DNA from: Caldilineae bacterium | GTDB lineage: Bacteria > Chloroflexota > Anaerolineae > Epilineales > Epilineaceae | Direction of reading: 5' to 3' | Length of the DNA stretch: 64,000 nt | Assembly: GCA_020634625.1 (NCBI GenBank) | Contig: JACKBJ010000013.1 | Span: 30,252 to 94,251, forward strand | In this document: piece by piece, positions 25,301 to 33,335 of the stretch | Layout: every line of letters starts with the position of its first letter | Numbering within the stretch: position 1 is the stretch's first letter | Notes under the pieces: generated by a model | Databases searched by the model: none | What the model was told of the DNA's origin: nothing | Seen by the model: only the letters and a program-made list of their open reading frames with translations | Program-made: the position numbers and the translations under genes

Positions 25301-25708
25301 GTAGACGGGCGCCTCGGGCGTCAGGTAGATCCGGTAGCTCACGCGCAGCTCGGTCGGCGCCAGGGCGGGCTGCTCGAAGCGCCAGGTCGCGGCGGTCCCC
25401 GCCCGGGCATCGGCCGGGCGGCCGACGCCCGGCACCAGCGTGACGCCGGCCGGAAAGGCTTCGGTCAGGCTCAGCCGCTCGACCGCCCGACCGCCGCACT
25501 CCAGCGTGACGCGGAGCTCGATCTGGAGCTCGTCGCCCCATTGGGGCGGGGGTGTCGGGTCCGCGTGCTCGCGGCTGACGTGCGCGGTGCAGGCCTCGTC
25601 CTGCTCGGGCGAGACCTCGCGGGCGGTCGCGCCGCCGCCGAGCAGGGCCAGCGACAAACCGAGCAGGACCGGCGCAACGGCCGTCCGTGACAGCGGGCTC
25701 GAGGGCAT
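22307..25708 (-). CDS. large secreted VWA protein (two active-type and one degenerate VWA domain)
   Basis: The 1133-residue protein has a signal peptide (VLLGLSLALLGGGATA). A beta-domain is followed by a degenerate VWA-like domain (about 215-380) that keeps the ETLVLILRAGG and CVGVGCDPAM strands but has lost DxSxS. Two VWA domains follow with intact MIDAS starts: DVVLALDVSGSM (about 521-532) and DLILALDHSASM (about 828-839). Each is preceded by a Cys-bounded strand pair (KTA.P.RLPLGD...CPE) and followed by a conserved-repeat-like beta-domain. A Pro/Ser linker and the terminal ILLPYAWR end the chain. It is extracellular; metal-dependent adhesion is the usual VWA role. It is divergent from its paralogue at 25930. 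Confidence 0.88.
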   Translation of the reverse strand: MPSSPLSRTAVAPVLLGLSLALLGGGATAREVSPEQDEACTAHVSREHADPTPPPQWGDELQIELRVTLECGGRAVERLSLTEAFPAGVTLVPGVGRPADARAGTAATWRFEQPALAPTELRVSYRIYLTPEAPVYDVDQTLALGWPLFVEVTRGGQDRRLPLPELAPLRLARRQAGGGCGLARSRQLLPETIQAGDPFTVTLRLSPNLCSAHAERSRILLVWPPPADARERSEMLSATAGLVDRLQSDQAQLGLTLPSRDASPRLGPTSAYSALGDRLLGQALGLAPVDTAAMLAAGLDGFTSWPLHHETLVLILRAGGPPADPSALAALRSEAADRGIELRALCVGVGCDPAMPIDVQVDSFGALRGWMRQDDLDAFRGPPLQLERLELVERLPRYLELEAEGLTPPAEPVGGDGLRWTIAQPRPGQAYAFSYRARTRIWGRLPLGLGSTARLVHADAGHQDFAIPEGRIAVARGSGEIGPCRTQVAKTAAPARLPLGDPVSIQLDFGADCPEQLRLVDVVLALDVSGSMTGAKLDAARAAAKDFLDILPEGPGQVGLVLFDQALQARLPLSPSFGALRAALDRMQAGGGTSIGGGIQAATELLSARREGVQAAMIVMTDGFDNLGSAPVIAAADQAKAAGILMITVCFGPACDPSLSLAASSPAHAHNAADGEALRRRFADLAVALRQLGLASAEVEDILPANMRYVEGSAEPPAVWDPVARSLRWRFDSPSATGSPLRYRAEPLLLGGQPTNARAELHYVDDAGRPGQSTFPVPRVETYIPEPEGPCAPRLAKTALPWRLPLGDRSELRLELSLDCPERKAPLDLILALDHSASMGSLDRLTNAKRAVAAFLGRLDPQQARVGLVAFADEVTEQIPIGADRTLLLTAVDRLDAAGSTAISQALNAARDMLALRRPEAKAVVILLTDGENSAGSEPMLAAAGRLRADGTQIVTICADPGRCDAALAQVASGPDHAFDVAESARLVDLLDALAQDLSRDRVRELVIEDQLASAVRVDAASIVPPPEAYDGSRIRWRFDALDPAGIQLRYEAEPRLAGAVPVSRLARVDYRLGLGGAGRAWFPAAVLEVYDPSRPAPSPVPSVGPSPSASPSPRATPTPGSRSRILLPYAWR

Positions 25709-25765
25709 GGGATCCTCCGGCGTGGGCTCGGGGCGCGGTCGCCGCGCTGGCGGCGCCCCGCCGCC

Positions 25766-25794
25766 ACGATACATCGCCGGCGGGTCGGTCACAA
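25766..25794 (-). promoter_or_regulatory. candidate promoter of the 22307-25708 gene
   Basis: On the minus strand, TTGTGA (25794-25789), a 17-base spacer and TATCGT (25771-25766) lie 58 bases before ATG 25708. Each hexamer matches the sigma70 consensus in four of six positions. Confidence 0.4.
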
Positions 25795-25825
25795 GTCGGC
25801 CGGCGTGGTGGCGCGGCCGGCTGGT

Positions 25826-25854
25826 TTGGGCGCCACCGGCCGGCACCCTAGAAT
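25826..25854 (+). promoter_or_regulatory. candidate promoter of the 25930-27702 gene
   Basis: TTGGGC (25826-25831), 17 bases, then TAGAAT (25849-25854) lie about 75 bases before ATG 25930. Together with the minus-strand candidate at 25766-25794 this gives non-overlapping divergent promoters in the 222-base gap. Confidence 0.45.
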
Positions 25855-25929
25855 TCGAGGATCCTGGTCAACCCGGCCCGAGGCCCCATCGGAACGCCCG
25901 TGCCCTTGCCAACGCTTCCCCCCATCCGC

Positions 25930-27702
25930 ATGTCCACTCGACTTCTCTGGCTCGGCGCGATGGCCTGGCTCCTGGCCTGGCCCGGTGTCCCCGGGCTGGC
26001 TTCGGCGCGGCCGCTGGCGCCGACCCAGGACGACTACGCGTGTACTGGAGCGGACGCCGACGGCCTCCCGCTATCGACGCGATCGGTCGACCCGCCACGG
26101 GTCGCGCTCTGCGAGCAGGCGCGGGTGGAGACCCGCGTTCGCGCCGCCTGCGCGCCGCCGCCGCTGAGCGTGGTGCTCAACGTCGACCGCTCGGGCTCGA
26201 TGTACGGCCAGCCGATCCGTGACGTGATGGCGGCCGGCCACGCCTTGCTCGACGCGCTCGAGCTGCCAGGCTCCCCGGACACCCGGGTGGCCCTGATCTC
26301 GCACGGGGATCCAGCGCAGGTCGACGTGCCCTTCGGAGCCGACGAGGTGGCGCTGCGAGCCGGCCTGGACCGCCTGGCGGTGGCCAGCGAGGCGGTGCCC
26401 GACAACCTGCCGGGTGCGATCGACCTGGCGCGTCAGCTGTTCGAGGCCGACCGTGCCGGATTGGGGCATGCGCCGGTCGAGGTCATGGTCGTGCTGTCGG
26501 ACGGCGGTCAGACCTTCGCCGCTCCACAGGTCCTGGCGGCCGCCGCGCGGGCCCGCGGGGCGGGCTTGCTCGTGGCCGCGATCTGCGTTCAGAACCGCCT
26601 GGCGAGCTGCCCGACGATGGCCGCCATCGCCAGCCGATCGGAGCTCAGCTTCGAGGTCCAGGGCAGCGACCGGCTGCCGCAGGTCTTCGAGGCCGTCGCG
26701 CGCGGCGCCCGCGCCGTCGCCGCGCGCGAGATCCTGCTCACGGAGCGCCTGCCGGCCGGCTTGGGCTATGTGGCCGGCAGCGCCCGGCCCGAGGCCATGG
26801 TCGACCCGCGGGCCGGGACGCTCAGCTGGCGGCTTCAGTTCGTGCCGCGCGAGGGCATGACGGTCAGCTATGCCGTCGCGCCGCGGTGGACCGGACGCTT
26901 CGAGCTGCCGGCGCCCGAGGCCCGCCTGAGCGATCCGCTGAACCGGGAGCTGATGCTGCCGGTGCCGGCAGCCGAGCTCACGGTCGAGGGCACCTGCGGC
27001 CTCGAGACCGCCACCCCAAGCCCGGAGCCGAGCGTCACCCCGCGACCTAGCCCGACGGCGAGCGCCACGCCGCCGCCGACCGCGACCCGCGAGCCGCGCC
27101 CGCTCTACCTGCCGCTCCTGTTCCGGACCCAGTGCCTGACCCGCGAGCGGCCAGCCGACGTGGTCCTGTTGATCGACGCCTCCAACAGCATGGGCGAGGC
27201 GACCACGGCCGGCCGCAGCAAGCTGGCCGCGGTTCAGGAGGGCGCTCGGCGCTTCGTGACCCAGCTGCGGCCACAGGATCGAGCGGCGGTCATCGCCTTC
27301 AACGATCGGGCCGAGCTGAAGAGCGGATTGACCTCCGACCCGGCGGCCCTCGACGCCGCCATCACCAGCATCGCCACGGCCCCCGGCACGCGCATCGACG
27401 TGGCGCTCTACGCGGCGGCGCTGGAGCTGGCCGGACCCGGGCGACGCCCGGACAGCCGCGGCCTGATCGTGCTGATGACCGACGGTCGTCCCAGCCCCGA
27501 GACCCGCGAGGCCGCCCTGTCGGCTGCCGCCGGCGCGCGCGCCGCGGGCCACCTGCTCTTCGCCATCGGGGTCGGCGCCGACGCGGACCTGGCCCTGCTG
27601 CGGGCGGCAGCCGGCGACCCGGGTCGCACCTTCGCCGTCGAGGACGCCGAGGCGGTCGCCGCCATCTACCGCGAGATCGCCGAGCGCATTCCCTGCCGCT
27701 AG
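25930..27702 (+). CDS. secreted protein with two VWA domains split by a PT linker and LYLPLLFR motif
   Basis: The 590-residue protein has a signal peptide (MSTRLLWLGAMAWLLAWPG). VWA1 has its MIDAS in VVLNVDRSGSM, about residues 79-90; a beta-domain, a Pro/Thr/Ser linker and the motif LYLPLLFRTQC follow near residue 395. VWA2 has DVVLLIDASNSM at about 409-421. The end, AIYREIAERIPCR, is nearly the same as that of the 49876-53280 protein, so the two are paralogues. Cys after the LPLL motif and Cys in the final IPCR could pair. ATG 25930 is chosen; a GTG at 25900 is also in frame. Extracellular metal-dependent binding is the likely role. Confidence 0.88.
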   Translation: MSTRLLWLGAMAWLLAWPGVPGLASARPLAPTQDDYACTGADADGLPLSTRSVDPPRVALCEQARVETRVRAACAPPPLSVVLNVDRSGSMYGQPIRDVMAAGHALLDALELPGSPDTRVALISHGDPAQVDVPFGADEVALRAGLDRLAVASEAVPDNLPGAIDLARQLFEADRAGLGHAPVEVMVVLSDGGQTFAAPQVLAAAARARGAGLLVAAICVQNRLASCPTMAAIASRSELSFEVQGSDRLPQVFEAVARGARAVAAREILLTERLPAGLGYVAGSARPEAMVDPRAGTLSWRLQFVPREGMTVSYAVAPRWTGRFELPAPEARLSDPLNRELMLPVPAAELTVEGTCGLETATPSPEPSVTPRPSPTASATPPPTATREPRPLYLPLLFRTQCLTRERPADVVLLIDASNSMGEATTAGRSKLAAVQEGARRFVTQLRPQDRAAVIAFNDRAELKSGLTSDPAALDAAITSIATAPGTRIDVALYAAALELAGPGRRPDSRGLIVLMTDGRPSPETREAALSAAAGARAAGHLLFAIGVGADADLALLRAAAGDPGRTFAVEDAEAVAAIYREIAERIPCR

Positions 27703-27780
27703 CGTCGCGGCGTCGGCCTGATCGCCGCAGCGTCGAGGTCGGCCGGCCGGGCCGGCGTCGAGACGGCGGCGTCGACCGCC

Positions 27781-28827
27781 TCAGTCCAGCCCGTGGCGCG
27801 CAACGACGCGGTCCAGCAGTGCGGTGACCTTGGCTTCCGGCTCGGGCCAGGGCGCCGGTCCCAGACCGGTCTCCGCCGGCCGGCCGGTCAGCGCTCGCAG
27901 GACGTTGACCACGCCGTTGCCCAGCGCTTCGAGGTCGTAGCCGCCCTCGAGCACGAAGGCCAGCCGGCCCTGGCAGTGTCGATCGGCCAGCTCGGCCAGG
28001 CCGCGCGTCAGCGCATGGTAGCCCGAGCCCGAGACCTGGAGGCTGGCCAGCGGGTCGCGGAAGTGGGCGTCGAAGCCGGCCGAGACCAGCAGCAGCTCGG
28101 GTCGAAAGCGCTCGGCGGCCGGCACGATGATCCGCCGCAGGCACTCGCGCATGGCGCGGTCGCCGGCCAGGGCCGGGAACGGACAGTTGATCGTCGTGCC
28201 GCGGCCCGGACCCTGACCGATCTCGTCCTCGAAGCCGGTGCCCGGATAGATGCCCGACTCGTGGCTGCTGACGAAGAGCACCGAGTCGTCGGCGTAGAAG
28301 ATCTCTTGGGTCCCGTTGCCATGGTGGACGTCGAAGTCGACGATCATCACCCGGCCGATGCCGCGGTCCTGCGCGGCGCGCGCCGCGAGCGCGATGTTGC
28401 CCAGCAGGCAGAAGCCCATGGCCCCGCCCGGTCGGGCGTGGTGGCCGGGCGGGCGCACCAGGGCCAGGCCGGGCCGCGCCGGGTCCGCGAGCAAGGCCTC
28501 CACCAGCGCGATGCAGGCGCCGGCGGCCTCGCGCGCCGCGCGGTAGGAATCGGGCGTGACGTAGGTCGGCGCCGGGTCGAGGAAGCCGGGCGCGGCCGCC
28601 ATGGCCCGCTCGAGTCCTTCCACGTAGCTCGGCGCGTGGCATCGGCCGAGCTGGATCCGGCTGGCCAGGGGGCTGGGGCCGAGGAACGCCAGCTCGGGCA
28701 ACAGGCCGTCGTCCTCCACGGCGCTCAGGATGGCGGGGACACGGCCGGCGTGTTCGGGGTGCTCGGCCAGGTCATGGGCTGGCGAGGGCACGCTGACGCA
28801 CAGGATGGGGCGCGCGGAAGGGGTCAC
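27781..28827 (-). CDS. histone deacetylase-family (AcuC/acetylpolyamine amidohydrolase-like) enzyme
   Basis: The 348-residue zinc amidohydrolase shows all core motifs: RPPGHHA with the catalytic His pair (about 129-130), DFDVHHGNGTQ with zinc ligands Asp and His (about 164-169), ESGIYPGTG, SAGFDAH with the second zinc Asp, and LEGGYD. The pattern fits class II-type bacterial HDAC family members, which deacetylate proteins, acetylpolyamines or similar amides. Which substrate applies here cannot be told. The start is GTG 28827 (VTPSARPILCVSVPSPAHD), where family similarity begins; the frame remains open upstream. It is convergent with the VWA gene and divergent from the secreted protein at 29021. 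Confidence 0.9.
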   Translation of the reverse strand: MTPSARPILCVSVPSPAHDLAEHPEHAGRVPAILSAVEDDGLLPELAFLGPSPLASRIQLGRCHAPSYVEGLERAMAAAPGFLDPAPTYVTPDSYRAAREAAGACIALVEALLADPARPGLALVRPPGHHARPGGAMGFCLLGNIALAARAAQDRGIGRVMIVDFDVHHGNGTQEIFYADDSVLFVSSHESGIYPGTGFEDEIGQGPGRGTTINCPFPALAGDRAMRECLRRIIVPAAERFRPELLLVSAGFDAHFRDPLASLQVSGSGYHALTRGLAELADRHCQGRLAFVLEGGYDLEALGNGVVNVLRALTGRPAETGLGPAPWPEPEAKVTALLDRVVARHGLD

Positions 28828-29020
28828 GGAGCGGCTCGCTGCGGGTGAGGGAGCGGGCGGACGGACGGCAGCGACGGTCGGCGCTCGGATTGTGGAGCGC
28901 CGCGGGCGGGGATGCAAGGATTCCGGACCGGAACGCGACCTCGTGCTCGGGCGGCTCCCGCGCGGGGCTGGAGGCGCCGACTGATCGGGATCCGCTCGGC
29001 AAGCACACGGGAGCTGCATC

Positions 29021-30706
29021 ATGGGTTCGTCACCGAGATCCGACCGGCCGTCGTGCATGCCGAGGCGGCACGGGGGGGTCAGCTTGCTGGCGTCCGACCT
29101 TCGTTGTGGCCTCGGCACCCTCGCTGCGCTAGCGGTCCTCGTCCTGGCGATCTCGGCGAGCCGCGTGGTGGCCAGCCCCAGCGCGAGCCCGGACGGACCG
29201 GAGGCGATCCGAGGCGACGGGATGTCTGGCCTTCAGATCCAGAACCTCGACCCGTCGCGGCCGGCGACGGTGCTGCTCGACTTCTTCGACCAGCGCGGCG
29301 GAGGTCCGCGAACCTACGTCCGTCCGGGAATCGCGTCCGGAGCGTCGAGCAACTTCCACCCGCCCTCCGAGAGCGGTCTGCGGGAGGGCAGCTACGCCGG
29401 CATCCTGACCGCGGAGCGTCCCTTCCGGACCCTGCTGCTCACGGGCTGGTGGGGCAGCACCCAAGCGACGGCCTTCTACAACGATGCCCTGACTGGGCGA
29501 CGCATCGTCGTGCCCGTGTTCTCGGGCTTCCAACCGGGACCGGACGACGATCCCGAGGGCCGGCTTGCGGGCCGCCTCAGCTCGATCGTCCATGTCCAGA
29601 ACACCGACCCGGGGCAGTGGATCACGGCCACGTTACGCCTGCGCGACAGCGCCGGTGCCCTCCTGCTGGAGCGGCCGCTCGGCATCGGGCCGGGCACCTC
29701 GGTTTCGCTGGACCATGCTGCCGACTCGATTCTCGCGGCCCTGCCCTATGGCAGCGCCGGCACGCTCGAGGCCAGCGCGGCGATCTCGCTTGCCGTCGCC
29801 AGCCATCTGGACGTCCAGCCCTGGCCACATGCCGCGATGGCCTTCGAGGCCATGCCGGTCGAACACGCTTCCACGACGCTCTTCGCGCCGCTGGTCGCCT
29901 CGGGACAGCTGGCGACCTGGATGGCGGTGCACAACCCGGGCGAGGCGCCGGCGCGGCTGACCCTGACCTATCGGCGCAACGCGGATGACAGCGGCCGCGC
30001 CTGTGGCGCGGCGAGCATCCGACACGCGGGTCGCCCGCTACTGCTGCCGGCCGGTGGCCTCCTGATCCTCAGCCAGGCGCCCGCTGGGCCGAGCGGCCTG
30101 CCCGCCGGCTGCCTGGCCGGCGCGGTGATCCGCTCCAACCTGCCGCTCACCGCCGTGGTCATGATCATGGATGCCGATCGGGGAACCGCCGCGGCCTACA
30201 CGGCCCAGACAGCGGGGGACGCGGGCCGGCGGGTGGCACTCCCGCTCTACCGCAACCAGCATACGATGGACCGGCGCACGACCCTGATCCAAGTCATGAA
30301 TCCGAGCGACTCGGCGCTGGACGCGACGCTGGACGTTCTGGACCAGACCGGGTCGATGCTGCCCTGCCCCGGCTGCTCGGGCCAGATTGAAGCCAGCAGC
30401 GCCCGGCTCTGGGACCCGCTCGTGACCGATGGGCTGAGGCAGCGGCCGGGCACGTACGGCTCGGCGGTCGTCAAGGCAGAGGCGCCGGTCCTCGCGATCG
30501 TGCTCGAATCCCCCATGAACGACGCGGTGGCCACGGACATGGCAAGCTACGCCGGGCTGGCCATCTGCCTCCCGGAGGGGGGGCCGGATGCCGCGCGCTG
30601 CCGGACGCGGAACGCCCTCCCCCACTTCGGCCTGGCCGACTTCGGCTGGGTCATGCCTCGGCCCACCGGCCAGGCCTTCCTGCCCCTCGCCGCGTCCTGG
30701 CGCTAG
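29021..30706 (+). CDS. secreted beta-domain repeat protein ending in FLPLAASWR
   Basis: The 561-residue protein has an N-terminal export helix (LGTLAALAVLVLAISASRVV). The mature part has several repeats beginning like GLQIQNLDPSRPATVLLDFF, IVHVQNTDPGQWITATLRL, WMAVHNPGEAPARLTLTY and LIQVMNPSDSALDATLDVLD. These are N-x-(D/G/S)-x-hydrophobic beta repeats often seen in Chloroflexota surface proteins. The chain ends in QAFLPLAASWR, with no transmembrane tail. GGGAG precedes ATG 29021. Its TAG shares the palindrome CTAG with the stop of the convergent NUDIX gene. No enzymatic motif is seen; an extracellular structural or adhesive role is likely. Confidence 0.75.
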   Translation: MGSSPRSDRPSCMPRRHGGVSLLASDLRCGLGTLAALAVLVLAISASRVVASPSASPDGPEAIRGDGMSGLQIQNLDPSRPATVLLDFFDQRGGGPRTYVRPGIASGASSNFHPPSESGLREGSYAGILTAERPFRTLLLTGWWGSTQATAFYNDALTGRRIVVPVFSGFQPGPDDDPEGRLAGRLSSIVHVQNTDPGQWITATLRLRDSAGALLLERPLGIGPGTSVSLDHAADSILAALPYGSAGTLEASAAISLAVASHLDVQPWPHAAMAFEAMPVEHASTTLFAPLVASGQLATWMAVHNPGEAPARLTLTYRRNADDSGRACGAASIRHAGRPLLLPAGGLLILSQAPAGPSGLPAGCLAGAVIRSNLPLTAVVMIMDADRGTAAAYTAQTAGDAGRRVALPLYRNQHTMDRRTTLIQVMNPSDSALDATLDVLDQTGSMLPCPGCSGQIEASSARLWDPLVTDGLRQRPGTYGSAVVKAEAPVLAIVLESPMNDAVATDMASYAGLAICLPEGGPDAARCRTRNALPHFGLADFGWVMPRPTGQAFLPLAASWR

Positions 30707-31101
30707 GGTAGCGCCCTCAGGAGCGCGTCCATCCCGGCGATCAGAGGCGGCACCGCGTCCGGCAGGCGCACCCAGAAGAGCTCGAACGCGATCGGATCGG
30801 GCTCGCCGTCGGAGCGGTGCTGCTCGAGGTGGCGCCAGCGCTCGGGGGCCCTCGACTCCAGGCTCAGGTGGTAGAAGTGACGGCGGTCGACCCGGGCGGC
30901 GCCCCAGGCCCGCATGTCCTGCTCGCGCAGGCCCAGGTAGCCTCGCAGCACCAGCGCATCCAGACCGGTCTCCTCGCGCGTCTCGCGCAGCACGGCCGCG
31001 GTCAGGCGCTCGCCGGGCTCGACCGTGCCGCCCGGGACCTGGACGCCGGCCTCGGGCGAGTCGGGCTGGCGAAAGACCAGCAGGCGGTCGCGCCAGGTCA
31101 C
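30703..31101 (-). CDS. NUDIX hydrolase
   Basis: The product is at least 132 residues and contains a complete Nudix box, GGTVEPGERLTAAVLRETREE then TGL, the pyrophosphohydrolase metal site. The substrate is unknown; the usual candidates are nucleoside or sugar diphosphate derivatives. GTG 31101 is a minimal start. The frame continues upstream with LPRVRKVYGYV, which reads like the first strand of a NUDIX fold, yet no ATG, GTG or TTG lies before the VOC stop. Translation may therefore begin at a CTG. It follows the VOC gene on the same strand and converges on the 29021 gene with a four-base shared CTAG. Confidence 0.85.
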   Translation of the reverse strand: MTWRDRLLVFRQPDSPEAGVQVPGGTVEPGERLTAAVLRETREETGLDALVLRGYLGLREQDMRAWGAARVDRRHFYHLSLESRAPERWRHLEQHRSDGEPDPIAFELFWVRLPDAVPPLIAGMDALLRALP

Positions 31102-31178
31102 GTAGCCGTAGACCTTGCGGACCCGCGGCAGCCGCGCGACCTGCAGGCCCCCCGCCGACGCGTCCAGCGATCGTGGGA

Positions 31179-31577
31179 TCAGGCCTCGACCTCCACGTCG
31201 ACCGCGCCCTGGCCGAAGGTCAGATGGTTGCCGTCCAGGTCGGTCAGTTCGATCTCGCGCATCCCGTAGGTGTGGGTGCGCGGGCCCGATCCGAGGCCGG
31301 CGCCGCGCTCGGCGAGCTCGGCCGCCAGCAGGTCCACGTCGCTGACGAAGATGTAGGCCAGCGCGGGGGTGACCGAGTCCGACCCGACGCCGCTGAGGTG
31401 CAGGGTCGCCTCGCCGCGCCGGACGATGGCATAGCTCGGCTCCTGGGCACCGCCCGGCTCGGGCCAGAAGAAGTCGATCGAGAAACCCAGCTTCTCGCTG
31501 TACCAGGCCGCGGCGAGCACGGGATCGCTGACGCGCAGGATCGGCGCGACCTCCAGGACCTCGCAGATCTCGGGCAT
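31179..31577 (-). CDS. VOC-family protein (bleomycin-resistance/glyoxalase fold)
   Basis: The 132-residue protein fits the vicinal-oxygen-chelate fold. It has an N-terminal VAPILRVSDPVLAAAWYSEK, a central AYIFVSDVDLLAAELAERG, and a C-terminal REIELTDLDGNHLTFGQ whose Glu and layout match bleomycin-binding and glyoxalase-like members. It is distinct from the VOC gene at 3513. GAGAGGAGG directly upstream of ATG 31577 is a strong ribosome site. It lies just upstream of a NUDIX gene on the same strand and downstream of an MFS drug pump, so a detoxification or resistance setting is plausible. The substrate is unknown. Confidence 0.85.
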   Translation of the reverse strand: MPEICEVLEVAPILRVSDPVLAAAWYSEKLGFSIDFFWPEPGGAQEPSYAIVRRGEATLHLSGVGSDSVTPALAYIFVSDVDLLAAELAERGAGLGSGPRTHTYGMREIELTDLDGNHLTFGQGAVDVEVEA

Positions 31578-31757
31578 GCTTCGCCTCCTCTCGGCAGGGA
31601 CGGGTGTCGGACCAAAGGTGTCCCTGCCGCGGGCGGCTGTCAAGCGCCGCGGCCGTCGACCCGTTTCCAGGGCGCCGGCACGGCGCACGGGGCTTGCGAC
31701 GGCTTCGATCGACCCCCCTCCGGCTGGCGCCGGTCCGCGCCTTACCGCGGGCTACGC

Positions 31758-33014
31758 TCAGGGCATCGGGCCGGCGGACGACGACGCCGGACCGGAGACG
31801 TCGAGTCGCGGCTTGTCCAGCGGACGGATCACCAGCCAGAGCGCGGGCAGGGCCGCCAGGGCGCTCAGGATCGCGCCGATCTTGTAGGGTAGGCGCGGAT
31901 CGCGGGCAAAGAAGCTGCCGGCCACCGCCGTCGAGAAGATGATGGCCAGGCTTATGGCCGACTGGTAGGCGCCCAGCACCGCGCCCCGGCTGCGGTCGTC
32001 GACCGCGCGCGTGGCCAGCGATTGCAGCGGCGGCATCATGACGCCCATGCCGAAGGCGAAGAGCACGCTGCCGAGCGGCGCCTGCCAGGCCGCCGTCAGG
32101 AAGGCGAAGACGGCCATGCCGGCCGCTCGGACGAGGCTGCCCAGCACGACCATCCGCGAGTCGCCGAGGCGGTGCACCAGGCGTCGGAGGACCAGGGTCT
32201 GGGTGAGCACCTGGGTCAGGCCGACCACCGCCAGCAGCAGGCCGACGTAGAGCGTGATCCGCTCGGGGCTGTTGCCGGCATAGATCACCGCGTCGCCGAA
32301 CAGCGCGAAGGTCGATTGCAGCAGGCCGAAGCCGAACTGACCGACGAAGGCGATGAAGATGACCAGCATCAGCGCTCGATTGCCCAAGACCTGACGCAGG
32401 CCCAGCCGCGGCCGGGATGCGCTGCGCTGGTCGGCGCGCATCTCGGACGTCACCGTCTCGTCCAGCGCGAAGCGGGTGATCAAGACGGTGGCCAGGGTTG
32501 CCGCCGCCGCGATCAGGAAGGGCACGCGCGTGCCGAAGGCGGCCGAGAGCAGGCCGCCGGCCGCCGGCCCGAACACGAAGCCCAACCCGAAAGCGGCGAA
32601 GATGTAACCCAGCGACTGGGTCCGCTTTTCGCGCGGCGTGATGTCGGTGATGTAGGCCTGGGCCACGATGATGTTGCCGCCGGTGATGCCGTCCAGGATG
32701 CGGGCCGCGAAGAGCATGGGCACGCCCTGGGCCAGGGCCAGCATCACGAAGCTGATCGCCGTGCCGATCTGGCTGATGATCAGGACCGGCAGTCGCCCGG
32801 AGAGGTCCGACCAGCGGCCGAGCAGCGGGCCGGCCAGGAACTGGGCCGCGAAGAAGGAGGCGATGAGCAGGGTGATGACCTGGTCGCTCATCGCGAACTG
32901 CCGCTTGGCGACCAGCGGCAGGATCGGCAACACCATCCCGGCGCCGACGATCTGGACGAAGACGATCAAGAGGATGGTCAGCAGCCGGCGGTCGACCCTG
33001 CGCGTCGAATTCAT
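31758..33014 (-). CDS. MFS drug efflux transporter, TetA-like (DHA1)
   Basis: The 418-residue, 12-helix major facilitator resembles TetA-type (DHA1) pumps. Helix I reads LLTILLIVFVQIVGAGMVLP. The loop 2-3 motif A is present as GRWSDLSGRLPVLI, and motif C appears as GFVFGPAAGGLL in helix V. It uses the proton gradient to expel hydrophobic compounds; tetracycline itself is not proven. ATG 33014 begins the recognisable protein, although the frame is open upstream. An extended -10 on the minus strand (33083-33092) fits its start. It precedes VOC and NUDIX genes on the same strand. Confidence 0.85.
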   Translation of the reverse strand: MNSTRRVDRRLLTILLIVFVQIVGAGMVLPILPLVAKRQFAMSDQVITLLIASFFAAQFLAGPLLGRWSDLSGRLPVLIISQIGTAISFVMLALAQGVPMLFAARILDGITGGNIIVAQAYITDITPREKRTQSLGYIFAAFGLGFVFGPAAGGLLSAAFGTRVPFLIAAAATLATVLITRFALDETVTSEMRADQRSASRPRLGLRQVLGNRALMLVIFIAFVGQFGFGLLQSTFALFGDAVIYAGNSPERITLYVGLLLAVVGLTQVLTQTLVLRRLVHRLGDSRMVVLGSLVRAAGMAVFAFLTAAWQAPLGSVLFAFGMGVMMPPLQSLATRAVDDRSRGAVLGAYQSAISLAIIFSTAVAGSFFARDPRLPYKIGAILSALAALPALWLVIRPLDKPRLDVSGPASSSAGPMP

Positions 33015-33335
33015 GGGTTCATCCGTTTCGATGGGCGGCCGCGCGCCGGTGCGCCGAGCGCGCCCCGATTTCGCGACGGGCAATTGTATCACCCGGACTG
33101 GCGGTCTCACTCCGAGCCGTAGCGGTGTCATCCGCCGTGTACGAAGGATCCCTGCCATCGGCGCGAATCTCGTCGTGACCGAAGGCCCGGTCGCTGCGTC
33201 ATACACCCCGTGAACGCGCCGCGACGTCGCCGTATCGCCCGTTCCACCCTGGTCGTGCGTTGGACGGCCTCCCTGGACCGATCCCAAGTCCGCCGGCGGC
33301 GCGTCGAACGCCCATCCTCAAGGAGATTCGACACC
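33015..33335. other. 321-base divergent intergenic region
   Basis: No gene is supported here. It holds the minus-strand extended -10 for the MFS pump, the AAGGAG (33320-33325) ribosome site for the Cys-repeat gene, and no further element that I can name. Confidence 0.6.
33083..33092 (-). promoter_or_regulatory. extended -10 promoter (GTGATACAAT) for MFS pump
   Basis: On the minus strand the decamer GTGATACAAT contains TG-N-TACAAT, an extended -10. It lies 69 bases before ATG 33014. The same decamer occurs before the GNAT gene (46145-46154). A weak -35-like GTGAGA lies 16 bases upstream. Confidence 0.5.

Noticed and set aside
27703..27780. GC-rich hairpin between the VWA and deacetylase genes
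   Set aside because: Palindromic GGCC words are present, but no continuous stem could be drawn with confidence.
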